Position numbers and translations under genes: made by a program. The notes under the pieces were generated by a model that did not search any database, was not told the DNA's origin, and saw nothing but the letters and a program-made list of their open reading frames with translations. From Coenobita brevimanus (taxonomy: Eukaryota > Arthropoda > Malacostraca > Decapoda > Coenobitidae): a DNA stretch of 64,000 nucleotides. Positions 21,061-32,224 of the stretch are shown in pieces; the stretch's first letter is position 1; each line of letters opens with the position of its first letter. The stretch covers positions 29,312,391-29,376,390 of the forward strand of contig CM064632.1 in the NCBI GenBank assembly GCA_032717465.1, given 5' to 3'.

Positions 21061-21404
21061 TACTAATTTCTTAATTGTTGCTAATAATTTTTCTTATTAG
21101 CTGGAAATTGTATGGTTTGTCAACCTTGCTTACTTTCATGTAAATGTTAATGAAGATAATACATAACCTTGTTTAGCTATGCATGGATACCAGAAGTGTA
21201 TGTGACTTAATTCGCTGAACTAGGTCTGGCCACTCCCTTGAATTTGCTGCGTCTGCATTTTTTTGGAAGGTGGGGCGACGAGCGTGCCGGCTTAGAGTCA
21301 GTTAGAAGCAGGCTACCAACCAGGGCACATCAGTGTTACATCTGGTCAGAATAAATTAAGAGAACTGACGACGGAATTAGCTTACCCCATTACGCCTGTT
21401 TCAG
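21061..21404. other. Unrecognised spacer between polypurine blocks
   Basis: Normal composition with no recognised feature. It splits what may once have been one purine tract. Confidence 0.5.
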
Positions 21405-22035
21405 GGGGAGGAAAGAATGGAAGGGGGAGGAAGGAACGAGAGAGGCAAGAGGAAGCTGGAGAAGGAATGGAGGACGGAAGTGAAGAGAAGAGTCGGGAAG
21501 GGAATGAGAGAGGGAAGGAGGAAGTGTGGGGAGGCAAGAGGATGATGGATATTTAAAAAGTAGAAGGGAAGGATGGGTGAGGCGAATGAGGGAGAAGAGA
21601 GGGAGGTGAACGGAAGAAAGAGGGGAGAAGGACGACTTAGAAAACAAAGAGAAGAAAGGAATGGGGAGGGGGGGCGGAGGAAAGATGCTGGATATATAGT
21701 GGAGGAAGGCAGGGAAGACGAGAGTAGGAGAGGGATAGTTGGAAAGGCAAGGAGCAAGGGGTGTCGGTACAGATAAAGCCTCTCTCGGGCTACATAAGTG
21801 AAGGGAAGGGTGAAGGAAAGGAGAGGAAGGAAAGGCAGTGGAGAGAAGGAAGAAGGCAGGATGAAAGGAAGAGGCAGGAGGATAATGACAGGGAAGGGAA
21901 CGGAGAGGAATGACAGACGGGGTAGAGGTAAGGTGAAAGAAAAAGGCCGCAAGCAGTGGGGGGAGATAGGAAATAGTGGCATAAGGATGAGACAGGAACA
22001 TAAAGTGAAGGGAAAGGAAAAGAAAACCAGTACAT
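21405..22035 (+). repeat. Long polypurine block 2
   Basis: Same composition as block 1 (GGAAGGAA, GAAGGGGGAGG). Long minus-strand frames here are artefacts. Confidence 0.85.
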
Positions 22036-22079
22036 GAAGGAGATTAAGGAAACTGGAAACAAGTGCTAAAACGTACAGA

Positions 22080-22330
22080 TAAGCGTAGGCGCCATGAATC
22101 GCGGGATCACCGAGCTCAGCTCTGAAACTTAGACCTTTGAGCCAATGGCGGGATATCATTCACTCTCCTGGGATACAAGGCAACTGCATTATCCAAGTTA
22201 ATGCAGTGTTAACCTTAGGCACTAAGTATACCTACCCAGAAAGGCTTGACGGACACCAGAATCGAGTGGCGCCAGCTGCCCGCACAAGGATTCGAACCCT
22301 GGTGCTATCAGGCCGCAGGAGAATGAAGGG
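22080..22330 (-). mobile_element. Probable tRNA-derived SINE remnant
   Basis: On the minus strand GGGTTCGAATCC (about 22287-22299) is a consensus pol III B box, followed by TTGTGCGGGCAGCTGGCGCC. No convincing A box is seen upstream. It differs from families S1 and S2. It could also be a chance B box. Confidence 0.45.
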
Positions 22331-22404
22331 CAATTATTTGGTGTATAGAGAGACCAGAATAACGAAAAGGAAGCAAGTGAGTAGCAGTTAAACACTGAAA
22401 ATCC

Positions 22405-22619
22405 ACGCGCGCGCGCACACACACACACAAGTACATATTCACGTGTATAGTATACACATACATGCAAACATTCATATCTATACACCTATGGACAAACACA
22501 TTAACACACATACACGGGCATAAACAGATAAACGCCCACATATACAGATTCGCATGCACGCATACATCTACACATACAGTACACATACATACACAATGTA
22601 TGCACACACATATACACAC

Positions 22620-22668
<49 letters not shown>
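22405..22668 (+). repeat. (CG)n/(CA)n/(ACAT)n/(AG)n low-complexity block
   Basis: GCGCGCGCACACACAC, then degenerate ACATACAC sequence, then a pure AG run at 22627-22667. Confidence 0.85.
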
Positions 22669-22669
<1 letters not shown>

Positions 22670-22954
22670 TACGGTTTAGTGAATTTTTATTTCTTCGTAT
22701 ACTGAACATATTACTGGAGTTTTCTGCTCTTTCTTTGAACAGGCTCCAAAATGTTTCATTCCAAAAAGTCATACGAGTTTTCCATTTTTCATTTCGTATG
22801 CTGATTAACTGCTAATTCAACCTTTGGTTATTACATGAAGGTACTGATTGAAATATTTTTAAAACACTTTTCCCATGCCAAGAAAATATTAAGCTTTCAT
22901 AATTATTTTTATTGTGAGTATCCAGACCACTTTGCCTTCCAGGAGTCAACCTCG

Positions 22955-23014
22955 GAAGAGGAGAAGGAGGAGGAGGAGCAGGAGGAGGAGGAGGAGGAGG
23001 AGGAGGAGGAGGAG
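22955..23014 (+). repeat. (GGA)n microsatellite
   Basis: Imperfect then perfect GGA trinucleotides. Confidence 0.9.
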
Positions 23015-23140
23015 AGAAATAAGTGTGCTGAGATCGGATTTCAATGATGAAGATGGAAGCTATGTTTGTCTTTGTGTCTGGTGCTTACACCTTCTGATAC
23101 TTCCTGTGAAGTGGTGTAAGGTGGAGGAGGGGAGGTTCAT

Positions 23141-23142
<2 letters not shown>

Positions 23143-23182
<40 letters not shown>
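23143..23182 (+). repeat. (CT)n microsatellite
   Basis: Pure CT run of about 38 bp. Confidence 0.95.
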
Positions 23183-23183
<1 letters not shown>

Positions 23184-24230
23184 GTACAACTAAATCATTT
23201 TTTCGACTCCATAACTTTTCAAGCGGAACACTACACTCTATCCTGCAACAGAGCACAGTGATTATTAACATTCCCTACAGAGAGCTTGTAATCAGTAATC
23301 TCGGTAGCGATTACTAAGCAGGGTTGGCACAGGTTCAAAATGGCATCCTGAACATAAATATATACATTATTGCTGCGCGCGCACCAAGACGCTCGTGAAA
23401 CCTATCTATACAGTATGTGCGCTGACAAAAAGATCTTCACTACTTAAGTGAAAATATACTCACAAAGCCCCGCTGACTTTTGTAAGAGACACAAAAATGT
23501 TTCTTCTTCTTCTTGTTTTATTTCTCATTATTTCCTTATTTGTCACATGAAAAGGCGTAAAATAGCGTATTAAGCAGAAAAATGCCTCTTAATAACCAGG
23601 GGTGTTTCTTTTCATACTTAGAGCAGAATTCGAGCAGCAGTGTGCTAGTTAGAGCCTAAAAACATTCTCTTGCATTCAGACCTCTTCTCAGAATATGTAT
23701 AGCCTAACTCTATGGACTCGTGTTACCCCCATCCCGAGCAAGAATTTTACGAATACTGTATCTGTACTGGTGGCAGCGATTATACACGTAAGCGATTATC
23801 ATACAGTAAGAGTCGCATTACAGTATAGTTACTGTGTATTTGGTTGCTTGCTTCCATTAAAAGGACATAAACCAGAAAAAATAATATTCTATATGACTGT
23901 TAATATGTAGAGATGGAAAACCGAAGAAACAAGAGGTAGCTGAGAAACGAGAGCATCTGAGATGGGAGAAAATTACGAGTTCTACACCATTATATTTCAC
24001 AATGTATTCAAAGAACGTTTGTAGCTGGTGGGATGTAGTATAGGGTACAGAACTCAATCTCCTCCCATCCCGAATGTTCTCTTGTTTGTATTATTTTTTC
24101 ATCTCATCTCTGCATTTTTTTTTTTTCAGTCCCTAAATCTTAACAATAGTTTCTTATTAAAATTTTTTGTTCTCTAGTACACTGTCGAGAGGTAGTGTAT
24201 AATAACATCACTCTGGCAGACAACAGTCAT
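23183..24230. other. Unrecognised sequence
   Basis: No repeat family, RNA gene or convincing exon identified. Confidence 0.5.
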
Positions 24231-24345
24231 TTTAGTTACCACCACCACCACTACACCTACGACCTCCACCACCACTACACCCACAATCACCACCACCACT
24301 GCTACATACACGACCATCACCACCACTACATCCACACCCCGTATC
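24231..24345 (+). repeat. (CCA)n-rich degenerate repeat
   Basis: ACCACCACCACTACACC-type trinucleotides. Confidence 0.85.
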
Positions 24346-24779
24346 ATTTCTAAAACTGTTTTGTCAGTGTTTATAAACAAACATATTCACCTGTGTTATC
24401 TCAGCTCCCACTCCTATTATATATATGTATCTGTATCACCATGACACGCCATTAACAGAATGCCCAACCAATTTAATATTCCATGACTCTCCAGGGTAAA
24501 TAAAAATACAACAAACACTCGTACACATTGACCACGTAAGTTTATCCAGGAGAAGAATGTAAATATTATTACAGGCACACTATTTTTTTTTTTGTCAGGC
24601 ACCATACTGTGCACGTTTTGGAAAATAAACATCAGAATGTTGAAATGAAGCTGCAGTTTAATAGAGAAATCACTTTCCCGTGGCAAAAAGTAAAAATATA
24701 TATATATATTTCCATGGCATACTGAATATTCATAAATATATACTCTAACGCTATGCATGCCAGCGCACCAAAATACTTC

Positions 24780-24781
<2 letters not shown>

Positions 24782-24849
<68 letters not shown>
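24782..24849 (+). repeat. (CA)n microsatellite
   Basis: Pure CA run of about 67 bp. The preceding 24350-24780 is unrecognised. Confidence 0.97.
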
Positions 24850-24853
<4 letters not shown>

Positions 24854-25540
24854 AACAAGTTTTTATCTTTATTTAGTTTAACATTGATACTGCCTGAAGA
24901 TAAGCAGTCAGCTTGACATGACCTCTTGTGGCCCTTGTATTATCATCGGTCTCACTTCCCGTCCTCCAGGCCTCAAGTACCTGAATTATTGTAAATGTCT
25001 GGCTAATAGGTCCACCCTTACACTCACCATCTCCTGACTCCTTACACCCCAACAACCCCCAACCACCCCACTCTCCACCCTGTAACTTCACCCTCAACCC
25101 CGTCAACTTTATTCAACCACCCCAAGGTCTCCCCCCCCTTAAGTCAACCACCACGCCCATCTCCTACCACCACAACTCACCTCCTCCCTCTGCCAGCTGG
25201 TGCTCGGGCGTGAAGCTACTGCCGCTGCACTGACTTTCACAGCAAGTTTATCCTACAAGCCCACCCCCCCTCTCTCTCTCTCTCACACACAAGCTTTCCT
25301 ACCAAGGCTATCAATATATCCCTCCTGCACTCAGTAACTCTCTCTCTCTCTCTCTCTCTCTGTGAGCGCGCGTGCCTGTGTGTGTGAGAGAGAGAGAGAA
25401 ACTGTAACTCTGGTTCTTGTAGTTGTTCACTGAATGTGCTAACCAATGCACCACTGTTCCCCCATACCTTTAATCTAAGAGGGAAATGGTTTAGGCAGGT
25501 CCCAGTTTCTGACGGCTGGAGAGTTGTGAGCATTAAATCT
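24850..25540. other. C-rich and simple-sequence region
   Basis: 25040-25200 is C-rich. Short (CT)n and (AG)n runs occur at 25268-25285, 25338-25362 and 25385-25400. No gene seen. Confidence 0.5.
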
Positions 25541-25544
25541 AGTT

Positions 25545-25965
25545 AGCCTGCATGCCACGTTACAGAGTGCAGTCAGCAGCGAGGCACAGAGGTCAACCAG
25601 GCTTCACTCTCATCAGGGGTTCACAAATGACTATCAGAAAATTAAGGTTTAGTTACAAGACCACGGCTATACAGGGTGGTCCATTAATAACGCTGCTCAT
25701 GTGCTTTCTCGTGTGTTGTGGGGACGGCTTACTCAGCGTTATCAATGTCGAACTTGTATTATTTATTTATCTCTTACTCCCACTACCATATCCACGCCCA
25801 CATCGGCAGGTTCAGCCGTCCCCACAACACACAAGTGAATTTCTAGTCAATTTCTGGTGTAGCGCTATATACGGACCACCCTGTAGATCTTGGCCTATAA
25901 AGTCAGCCTGCATGGCAGTTTACAGAAAGCATTCAGCAGTGAGGTGGAGCTGCCAAACCAACTAT
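25545..25965 (+). repeat. Dispersed repeat family C, two copies flanking a MITE
   Basis: GCCTGCATGCCACGTTACAG then AGTGCAGTCAGCAGCGAGGC at 25547, and CAGCCTGCATGGCAGTTTAC then AGAAAGCATTCAGCAG at 25903. Between them sits the mariner-like MITE. A further partial match (TTCACAAAAAGCCAGTAAG, GGCATTCAGCCACGAGG) is at 26290-26370. Confidence 0.6.
25672..25883. mobile_element. Tc1/mariner-like MITE (212 bp)
   Basis: The ends are CAGGGTGGTCC and GGACCACCCTG, perfect inverted repeats, flanked on both sides by TA (25670-25671 and 25884-25885). TA duplication plus CAGGG termini are hallmarks of the Tc1/mariner superfamily. A second internal inverted pair, TGTGTTGTGGGGACGGCT and AGCCGTCCCCACAACACA, lies at about 25710 and 25817. 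It has no coding capacity and depends on a transposase elsewhere. Confidence 0.82.
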
Positions 25966-25984
25966 CTATCTACCTACATCTATA

Positions 25985-26245
25985 TATTGCCCGACTTCTT
26001 AATCCTGTAAGGGGTGGCCACAAACAAATCGCCTCCACGTTCCCTACTTTGCCACTTGGCTGCCCTCTTTTTATCTCACACCTCCATATCTCTCTACTCC
26101 GTCCCTCAATCTCATCCTTTGTCCATCCCTCTTCCTTTCCCTCTCCATCTCATCCATTCCCTCTTTCTCTCTCCATCTCATCCTCTCTCCCTCTTCCTTT
26201 CCCTCTCCATCTCACTCACACTCTTCTAGTCAGTCTCTTCTTCTT
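25985..26245 (-). mobile_element. RTE-like LINE 3' end
   Basis: Read on the minus strand it gives GTGGAGAGGATTAAGAAGAAG, a GAGATGGAGAGGGAAAGAGG-rich segment, and finally TTTGTGGCCACCCCTTACAG, GATTAAGAAGTCGGGCAAT and (ATAG)n. This is the same order as the 3' end of the element at 7405-7650. The purine-rich middle is expanded by tandem repetition. Non-coding relic. Confidence 0.7.
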
Positions 26246-26615
26246 AATCCTCTCCACACTGTCACACACACTTCCCACTCATTATGGGTTTCACAAAAAG
26301 CCAGTAAGAAATGGAGGGCATTCAGCCACGAGGGGCAGAGGACAAAACAGGGGTTACGAATACACAGTAGTATAAACAAAAAGTAAAAGGGAAATGAAAA
26401 AAATTACACACATATACTGGCATTATGGTAATTACAATAGAACTGTTTCGACCCAATTTTAGAGGGTCCAAGGTAGGCCAAAATTGTTGTGTTCTGTTTT
26501 TTTTTTCCTTACTCTCCTGATCGGGGTGACTCTAGTACTCTATTCCAGCTAAGGCAAGACAACTTTAAGTAATCTAAGAGCGTATCCAGAGTGAGTCATA
26601 GGAGCCTCAATGCTT

Positions 26616-26702
<87 letters not shown>
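26616..26702 (+). repeat. (TG)n microsatellite
   Basis: Pure TG run of about 86 bp. The flanks 26375-26615 and 26703-27000 are unassigned. Confidence 0.98.
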
Positions 26703-26705
<3 letters not shown>

Positions 26706-27057
26706 TTCTTCCAAGACAAACATGCCTCCCTCTCACCACGGGTCTCACAAATGACTGCTACAAACTAAGAGCTTGCGAATACAACGATACGAATACAAAC
26801 CTTGGCTTCTATGGCTGCCAATCAGTCAGGGAGGCAAAGCGACTGAAACCATTAACGGCAGCTCGTCCATTTTCCGAGACGGTCGGTGCCGCGGCCTGAA
26901 CGGAGGAGGCAAATAATCCAAAGCTTATGCCACTGTTGCCCCTAATTACCGAAATTCCAAACACACATCTGTCCGCCTGTGCAATATTGGTCTGCAGTCC
27001 AGTGCCATGACGTGTTTTACTCTTGTACCCGCGAGACGAAAGATTTCATTCTCTTCA

Positions 27058-27416
27058 GGGTACGACCACACCGGACGCGACGAGCGGGCAGACTTCAGTG
27101 GGGAGGGATGAGGCGACACGATAAAACTCACTAAATCTTATGTGGGTGGCCACACTGAATGAGCGCGGAGATATGTCGCATCGCTCACCCTCCATGCTCG
27201 TCGCTACGCAATGCAGCTTGTTCCACAATGTGGCTCACTGCCTAGCGACATCCCCAGCTTGGACAATGATATGTCTGCGCCGATGAACAGTTTCTGACTA
27301 TCTGTTGTGCGCGAAGTTGCTGCTTCCTATTTGGACAGGCATCGTGTTGACGCTCACCTCGCCGCTCATGGCTCGACGCTACCTCCCCGCTCTTCGCTTC
27401 CGGTGTAGCCGTACCT
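27058..27416. mobile_element. 359 bp MITE with ~34 bp TIRs and possible TTCA duplication
   Basis: The left end GGGTACGACCACACCGGA and the right end TCCGGTGTAGCCGTACCT are inverted copies, and pairing continues through GCGACGAGCGGG and CCCGCTCTTCGC. TTCA occurs immediately outside both ends (27054-27057 and 27417-27420). The interior is GC-richer than its surroundings and has no transposase. It interrupts a family D repeat (TTTTACTCTTGTACCC...). The TIR style resembles PIF/Harbinger, but that group usually duplicates 3 bp, so the superfamily stays open. Confidence 0.75.
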
Positions 27417-27732
27417 TTCACGCACGACCCAGGTTAGTGGAGAGGTTTGCAAGGCATAGATTACATGTAACCTCTCCAGTTCCAATGCTTTGCTAACCTT
27501 AGTGAAGGTGAATGACACCCATAAGACTAGAATTAAGCGTTATATAAAATCCCGTCACTAAAAATGTAATTACAGGTTTATGCTACCGTATCCCAAATTC
27601 AATTAAAAAAAAAAAAAAAAGACTGATTTGTCTACCTGTGCAATGTTAGGCGATGACACCTTTTATTCTTGTTACCGCCAGACAATCTCATTCAGTTCTG
27701 AGAGACCATAAGTAGCGTAGAAGTAATTATTC

Positions 27733-27905
27733 TCTCCAGTTGGGAAAATCTCTCTTCCTCTTCAACTGGAAAATCTTATCACCTCTCCAGTTGGAAAAAT
27801 CTCTCCATCTCTCCAGTTGGAAAAATCTCTCCACCTCTCCAGTCCGAGAAAACTCTCCATCTCTCCAGCTGGAAAAATCTCTCCACCTCTCCAGTCCGAT
27901 GTCTC
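27733..27905 (+). repeat. 26 bp minisatellite
   Basis: About six to seven units of CTCTCCAGTTGGAAAAATCT plus CTCCAC, with later units carrying CAGTCCGAG or CAGCTGG. The WRDF-repeat open frame on the minus strand is a by-product. Confidence 0.8.
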
Positions 27906-28109
27906 TCGTAACCTTAACCAATTCAGTCCAATTATTATTATTCAATCAATTAATTTACATATTAATTTAGTTATTTTATCTTTTTGCATTCATTAAATTA
28001 CTCTCTTCTCGGATTAAGGGATATTTTGAAATAGGATGGGTTAGATAATCGCTATCATTAATTCCTTCATTTATAAAAGTCCTAACTTAACATCATCTGG
28101 TGGTTGCTC

Positions 28110-28138
28110 AAAAAAAAAAAAAAAAAAAAAAAAAAAAA
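28110..28138 (+). repeat. Poly-A run
   Basis: 29 consecutive A. Confidence 0.97.
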
Positions 28139-28208
28139 CATGTCTATATAGTCGGACTGCTAATAAGATCATCTGGGGGGAAAAAACACAAACTTTATTC
28201 TTTTTACA

Positions 28209-28385
28209 CTGATCTGACCAAAAATTGCCTTCTCTTCATTTTAACTGCTGATTTGTAACAAAAATTAACGTTAAAGCAAGTGACAAAGTGCTGTCGAAAG
28301 GATGCAGAGGCGTAGTATTGTCTTTTCTGCCACTGACCTACATTAAATAAGCTGTAAAGGGACAAAGCTTTGGGCCAAGAGAGTA
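28209..28385 (-). mobile_element. Family B short inverted-repeat element, copy 1
   Basis: On the minus strand it begins CTTGGCCCAAAGCTTTGTCC, contains GTCAGTGGCAGAA, and ends GGCAATTTTTGGTCAGA. It matches the plus-strand copies at 28941, 30191 and 58031. Confidence 0.55.
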
Positions 28386-28940
28386 AAACCAGTATGGGTA
28401 TTAATCACAGGTCTGGGTTTGTCAACCTATGCAATATTAGGTTACGGTTCAGTGCAGTCATCCCTTGTATACGCAACTTCACTGCCGTTAGTGCCTGGCG
28501 GTATATTTCGAGAACACTTCTCGAACTAAGCGTAACCCCGTCAATCCCACAACAATTTCCTGAGTTTATTTTCAATATTACCACACGTTTTTATTCAGTC
28601 TAAGTTTACACATATTGCAATGGGGATGGTCAATGCTATAGGCCTATCTAACCTCTCTAGTTTGAAAACTCTCCTCGAGGGTACACAACACAATCCATAA
28701 ACATGGAGAATAAAATACTGAATATGTCATCTGACTGAAGAGTATAAAATTATTTGCAATAACTGCTTCAGTGACATGACGGTTTTTATTTATCATTCCT
28801 GTTACCACCAGACAAGAGTATTCAACTCTCAAGTGGCCTCGTTTATTCAAAATGTAAATAATGACTACAGTATACTCGTACCTAACTCCTCCTATCACTA
28901 GTCTCCCATCAGATGAATATAAGCTATTCTCCCTTCATCT
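28386..28940. other. Unrecognised, with family D traces
   Basis: Family D-like phrases occur near 28430-28510 and at 28790-28825 (CCTGTTACCACCAGACAAGA). The rest is unassigned. Confidence 0.45.
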
Positions 28941-29108
28941 TAACTTGGGCCAAATTTTCGCCCTTTTGCAGTTTATTTCACACACTTCCACAAATCGTCA
29001 ATACCATGACCCTACTTCCTTCTCGCAGCAATTCTTTGGAAATAGCATCACATTCTAGTTGTTAAAGCTTAGCAATGAAGAAGAGATGACTATTTTAGGC
29101 CAAGTTAG
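28941..29108 (+). mobile_element. Family B short inverted-repeat element, copy 2
   Basis: Starts TAACTTGGGCCAAATTTTCG and ends GACTATTTTAGGCCAAGTTA, which are inverted copies of each other over about 20 bp. Non-coding, 168 bp. Confidence 0.7.
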
Positions 29109-29137
29109 AGTAAAACGAGTAGCCTACAGTTTGACAG

Positions 29138-29142
<5 letters not shown>

Positions 29143-29174
<32 letters not shown>
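29143..29174 (+). repeat. (AG)n microsatellite
   Basis: Pure AG run. The stretch 29175-29700 that follows is unrecognised. Confidence 0.95.
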
Positions 29175-29177
<3 letters not shown>

Positions 29178-29708
29178 CATCATCATCCTCAAGGGCTCCA
29201 TGGACACTATTTCAAACTCCTTCACAGGATAAAATCGATCTCGCAAGCTTCATGTCACCATTTCCTCGGATTAACAAAAATGTCCAAACACAGATTTCCC
29301 TGCGTGTGAAGTACTGGATGACGGTTCAGCACGATGGCTTCTGTTATTCCTCTTTCCCCGGGACGATGTTTCTTAATTTAGGAGAAAATTTTCAAAGTGA
29401 AGGAGTTAGATATGAGCAGGGTTCTCCTAAGTGAAAGAAATATAGAAGCGAAGGATTAAGAATTAGAAAAGGATCTCTCTAATTGAACAAAATCCTGAGA
29501 TGGAACCAAGAATGATATATGATGGGGTCAATGGAGAATCGCGATGCATAAGAACGATCGGCAACAACGTCTTCAGGTAAATACTCAAGGATGAACACGT
29601 GCGATAGGTGAAGTGTATATATTTTGCTCTGGTTTCCGCCTAATGGGCATCAGTTCAGATTCTGGATTATACACCTACGTCACTATTTGTTTACCTAGTT
29701 ATAAGTTG

Positions 29709-29709
29709 G

Positions 29710-29773
<64 letters not shown>
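29709..29773 (+). repeat. (CT)n microsatellite
   Basis: Pure CT run of about 64 bp. Confidence 0.97.
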
Positions 29774-29775
<2 letters not shown>

Positions 29776-29914
29776 GGCGTGCCCTACTCACCATGCAGCA
29801 GCAGCCTCCCAGGGCCACATGTCTTTCCCAAACTGTTAAGGCCGCCAACCCCATCATAAAGTATGGCACTGATGTTACGGCGCTAAATCCACACCCTCCA
29901 AGAGCCCCAATACC

Positions 29915-29998
29915 GACACTTTCAATCATATCCACATCAATACCACAACGTTCCTTTGCTTCCTCATTTGTCTGTCTCTCCATGTAACTCCTTAAAAC
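29915..29998 (-). mobile_element. RTE-like LINE C-terminal fragment
   Basis: On the minus strand ATGGAGAGACAGACAAATGA then GGAACGTTGTGGTATTGATG closely matches 7310-7370 of the decayed LINE and encodes RQTNEEAKERCGIDVD, equivalent to DRLTNDEVKERCGMDAD. The following ~140 bp (29775-29914) is not from that LINE. Confidence 0.65.
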
Positions 29999-30190
29999 AC
30001 TGAAGTACCGATTTTATTCTTCAGAAATCACACCACACAATCTGTGACCAATGCAAGTCTAGATTGCAGGGACAAATTAAGATGGCAACGTCTGTAGGCT
30101 GCATGGAAGAATTACAGTAAGGTGTCACTGTACCAAAAAGAATGAAAGGAGGGGAGGAACAGAAAATATGAAACCATACTGTTTTTTATT

Positions 30191-30375
30191 CTAACTTAGC
30201 CCAGATTTTCGTCCACTTTGCAACTTATTTCACACTACAGTTCAGTGACAGAAAGATAATAATACAGCTCAACATGCATTACACAGCACTTCTTGACTTG
30301 TATCATATTCTAGTGTTAATTCAGTGTTACAACTTACAGTTCAAGGTCAGAGATGGCATTTTTAGGCCAAGTTAG
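30191..30375 (+). mobile_element. Family B short inverted-repeat element, copy 3
   Basis: Starts CTAACTTAGCCCAGATTTTC and ends GCATTTTTAGGCCAAGTTAG, inverted copies. Internal CAGTTCAGTGACAGAAAG matches the other members. Confidence 0.72.
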
Positions 30376-30789
30376 AGTACGAAACGGAAGGAAACATGTT
30401 TGTATTTTCCACCACGTCAACCTATTCTATTTTAACATCTGAAAGTCTTTGTTGTCGTGGTGTTTTGATATAGAGTCGTGTGAAGGCAGTAAGAACAAAC
30501 TCAAATGGAACCCGTCGTACTGAGCCAGGGGATACAGAGAGAATATTAAAACTCAACACCACAACTCAGTCACATCCCACAAGCCTGCAACGTCACGAAT
30601 TTGTTAATGAATGGACAAACTCAAGTAAAGGAGGCACCGTAATAAAGATAATTAATGCTAACAATGCACTTCATCAATTTACCTTCATTAATATCAAATT
30701 AGCCATCGAATATTGTGCACACATAAGTCTACTGTACATGTTTACATGTACAAAATGGTAAAAAATACCAGTTCATAAATACGTAAACA
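30376..30789. other. Unrecognised sequence
   Basis: No supported feature. Confidence 0.5.
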
Positions 30790-30876
30790 TTCATCATCAT
30801 CATCATTATTATCACCATCAACATCACCACCAACACCATCATCATCATTTTCATCAGCATTACCATCACCATCACA

Positions 30877-30910
<34 letters not shown>

Positions 30911-30952
30911 TAATCACCATCACCACCACCGTCACTATCATCATCATCATTC
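30790..30952 (+). repeat. (CAT)n/(CAC)n degenerate microsatellite
   Basis: CATCATCATCATTATTATCACC-type trinucleotides. The stretch 30953-31260 that follows is unassigned. Confidence 0.9.
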
Positions 30953-31259
30953 CGTCTCTTTTCCCATTCGTAGCTGGGGTTAGGTGAGGACCAGAAAGTA
31001 GGAAAATGGAAAAAAATAACTGATAGTGGAAGAACTAATGAACAGCATGGATAATGAAATGGGTAACACACTCATTTACTGGCCATTTAGTCCCTGGAAT
31101 CCTAACTCCACCCGCTTACAGGTACACCTTCCAAACGTATAATCATAATTATCAAAGTCAATTCCATGGCAGTCAAGAAGGGGATGACGAAAACCAAATA
31201 AATGAATAACTAAATATAGACATAAAGATACCACAAAGAGATAAACATATAGCCAGACA

Positions 31260-31660
31260 GATAGTTATAGATGCATACAGAAAATTACAACAATATACTG
31301 TACATACATCCAGCACATATACATGATACCAGTACATATAACCACATGAACATCAAATAAATAAATAAATATGTATAGGTAGATAAACAGATTGACAGAC
31401 AGATAGATAGATAGTTGGAGACATAGCAAATTACAAACAACCACTTCCATACATACATACAGCACATACATACACACACATAAGATACATACACACATAC
31501 GGATACATACACACATACATACACAAACATACAGCACATACATAAACACATACAGCACATACACACATACGGATACATACATGTACACACAGGCAATAAC
31601 GAGCACACACACTCGGACACATAAAACTCACTGGGCAAACACACAAACACAAAAACAAAC
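31260..31660 (+). repeat. (ACAT)n/(ACAC)n/(ATAG)n low-complexity block
   Basis: Degenerate ACATACATACACACATAC repeats, with AAATAAATAAAT and GACAGACAGATAGATAG inside. Open frames rich in Cys, Met and Val on the minus strand are artefacts. Confidence 0.85.
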
Positions 31661-31844
31661 ACGGCTAATAATCAGGCTTGGCAATGGCACAGCCGAGGAA
31701 AGCCTAAGTGCCACAGTAAACATCGCTTTATGCTGGAAAAAAAAATATGGCGGTGTTTTTTCATAAGCATAAGAGCAATTAAACCGTAACTTTCCTTGCC
31801 AGAGTTTCCTTTCTCCTCTCCTCTCCAATCCTTAATTTCACCCC

Positions 31845-32035
31845 CTTCAGTTCGAGGACGGCTTTTCTACATTAAATCCTTGCTGCCACCAGACAATTTT
31901 ACCCAGCTTAGAAATTCAACCTTAAATTTCTAGTTCCTACTTCCCCTCTCCTCTCCTCGTTCTCTTTTTTTACGCCATTCAGTACGAGAAAGGTTTTATT
32001 TCACTCCAGCTTCCGCCACACCATTTTACTCATAC
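31845..32035 (+). repeat. Dispersed repeat family D, two adjacent copies
   Basis: TTCAGTTCGAGGACGGCTTT, CTTGCTGCCACCAGACAATT at 31846-31905, then TTCAGTACGAGAAAGGTTTT, TTCCGCCACACCATTTTACT at 31978-32028. The family core, TTGCTACCACCAGACGATTTTA, occurs in whole or part at more than a dozen places in the window on both strands. Confidence 0.65.
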
Positions 32036-32067
32036 AATAAACATCATTTGTAAGTTATAAAAAGTAG

Positions 32068-32198
<131 letters not shown>

Positions 32199-32224
32199 GC
32201 ACAAGAGTAACTGAACCTTAATTT

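Noticed and set aside
21390..22159. Minus-strand open frames of 200-250 codons
   Set aside because: Same artefact over the second polypurine block. Three overlapping frames are open.
31265..31662. Cys/Met/Val-rich minus-strand frames that look like membrane proteins
   Set aside because: They arise from ACAT/ACAC simple repeats.
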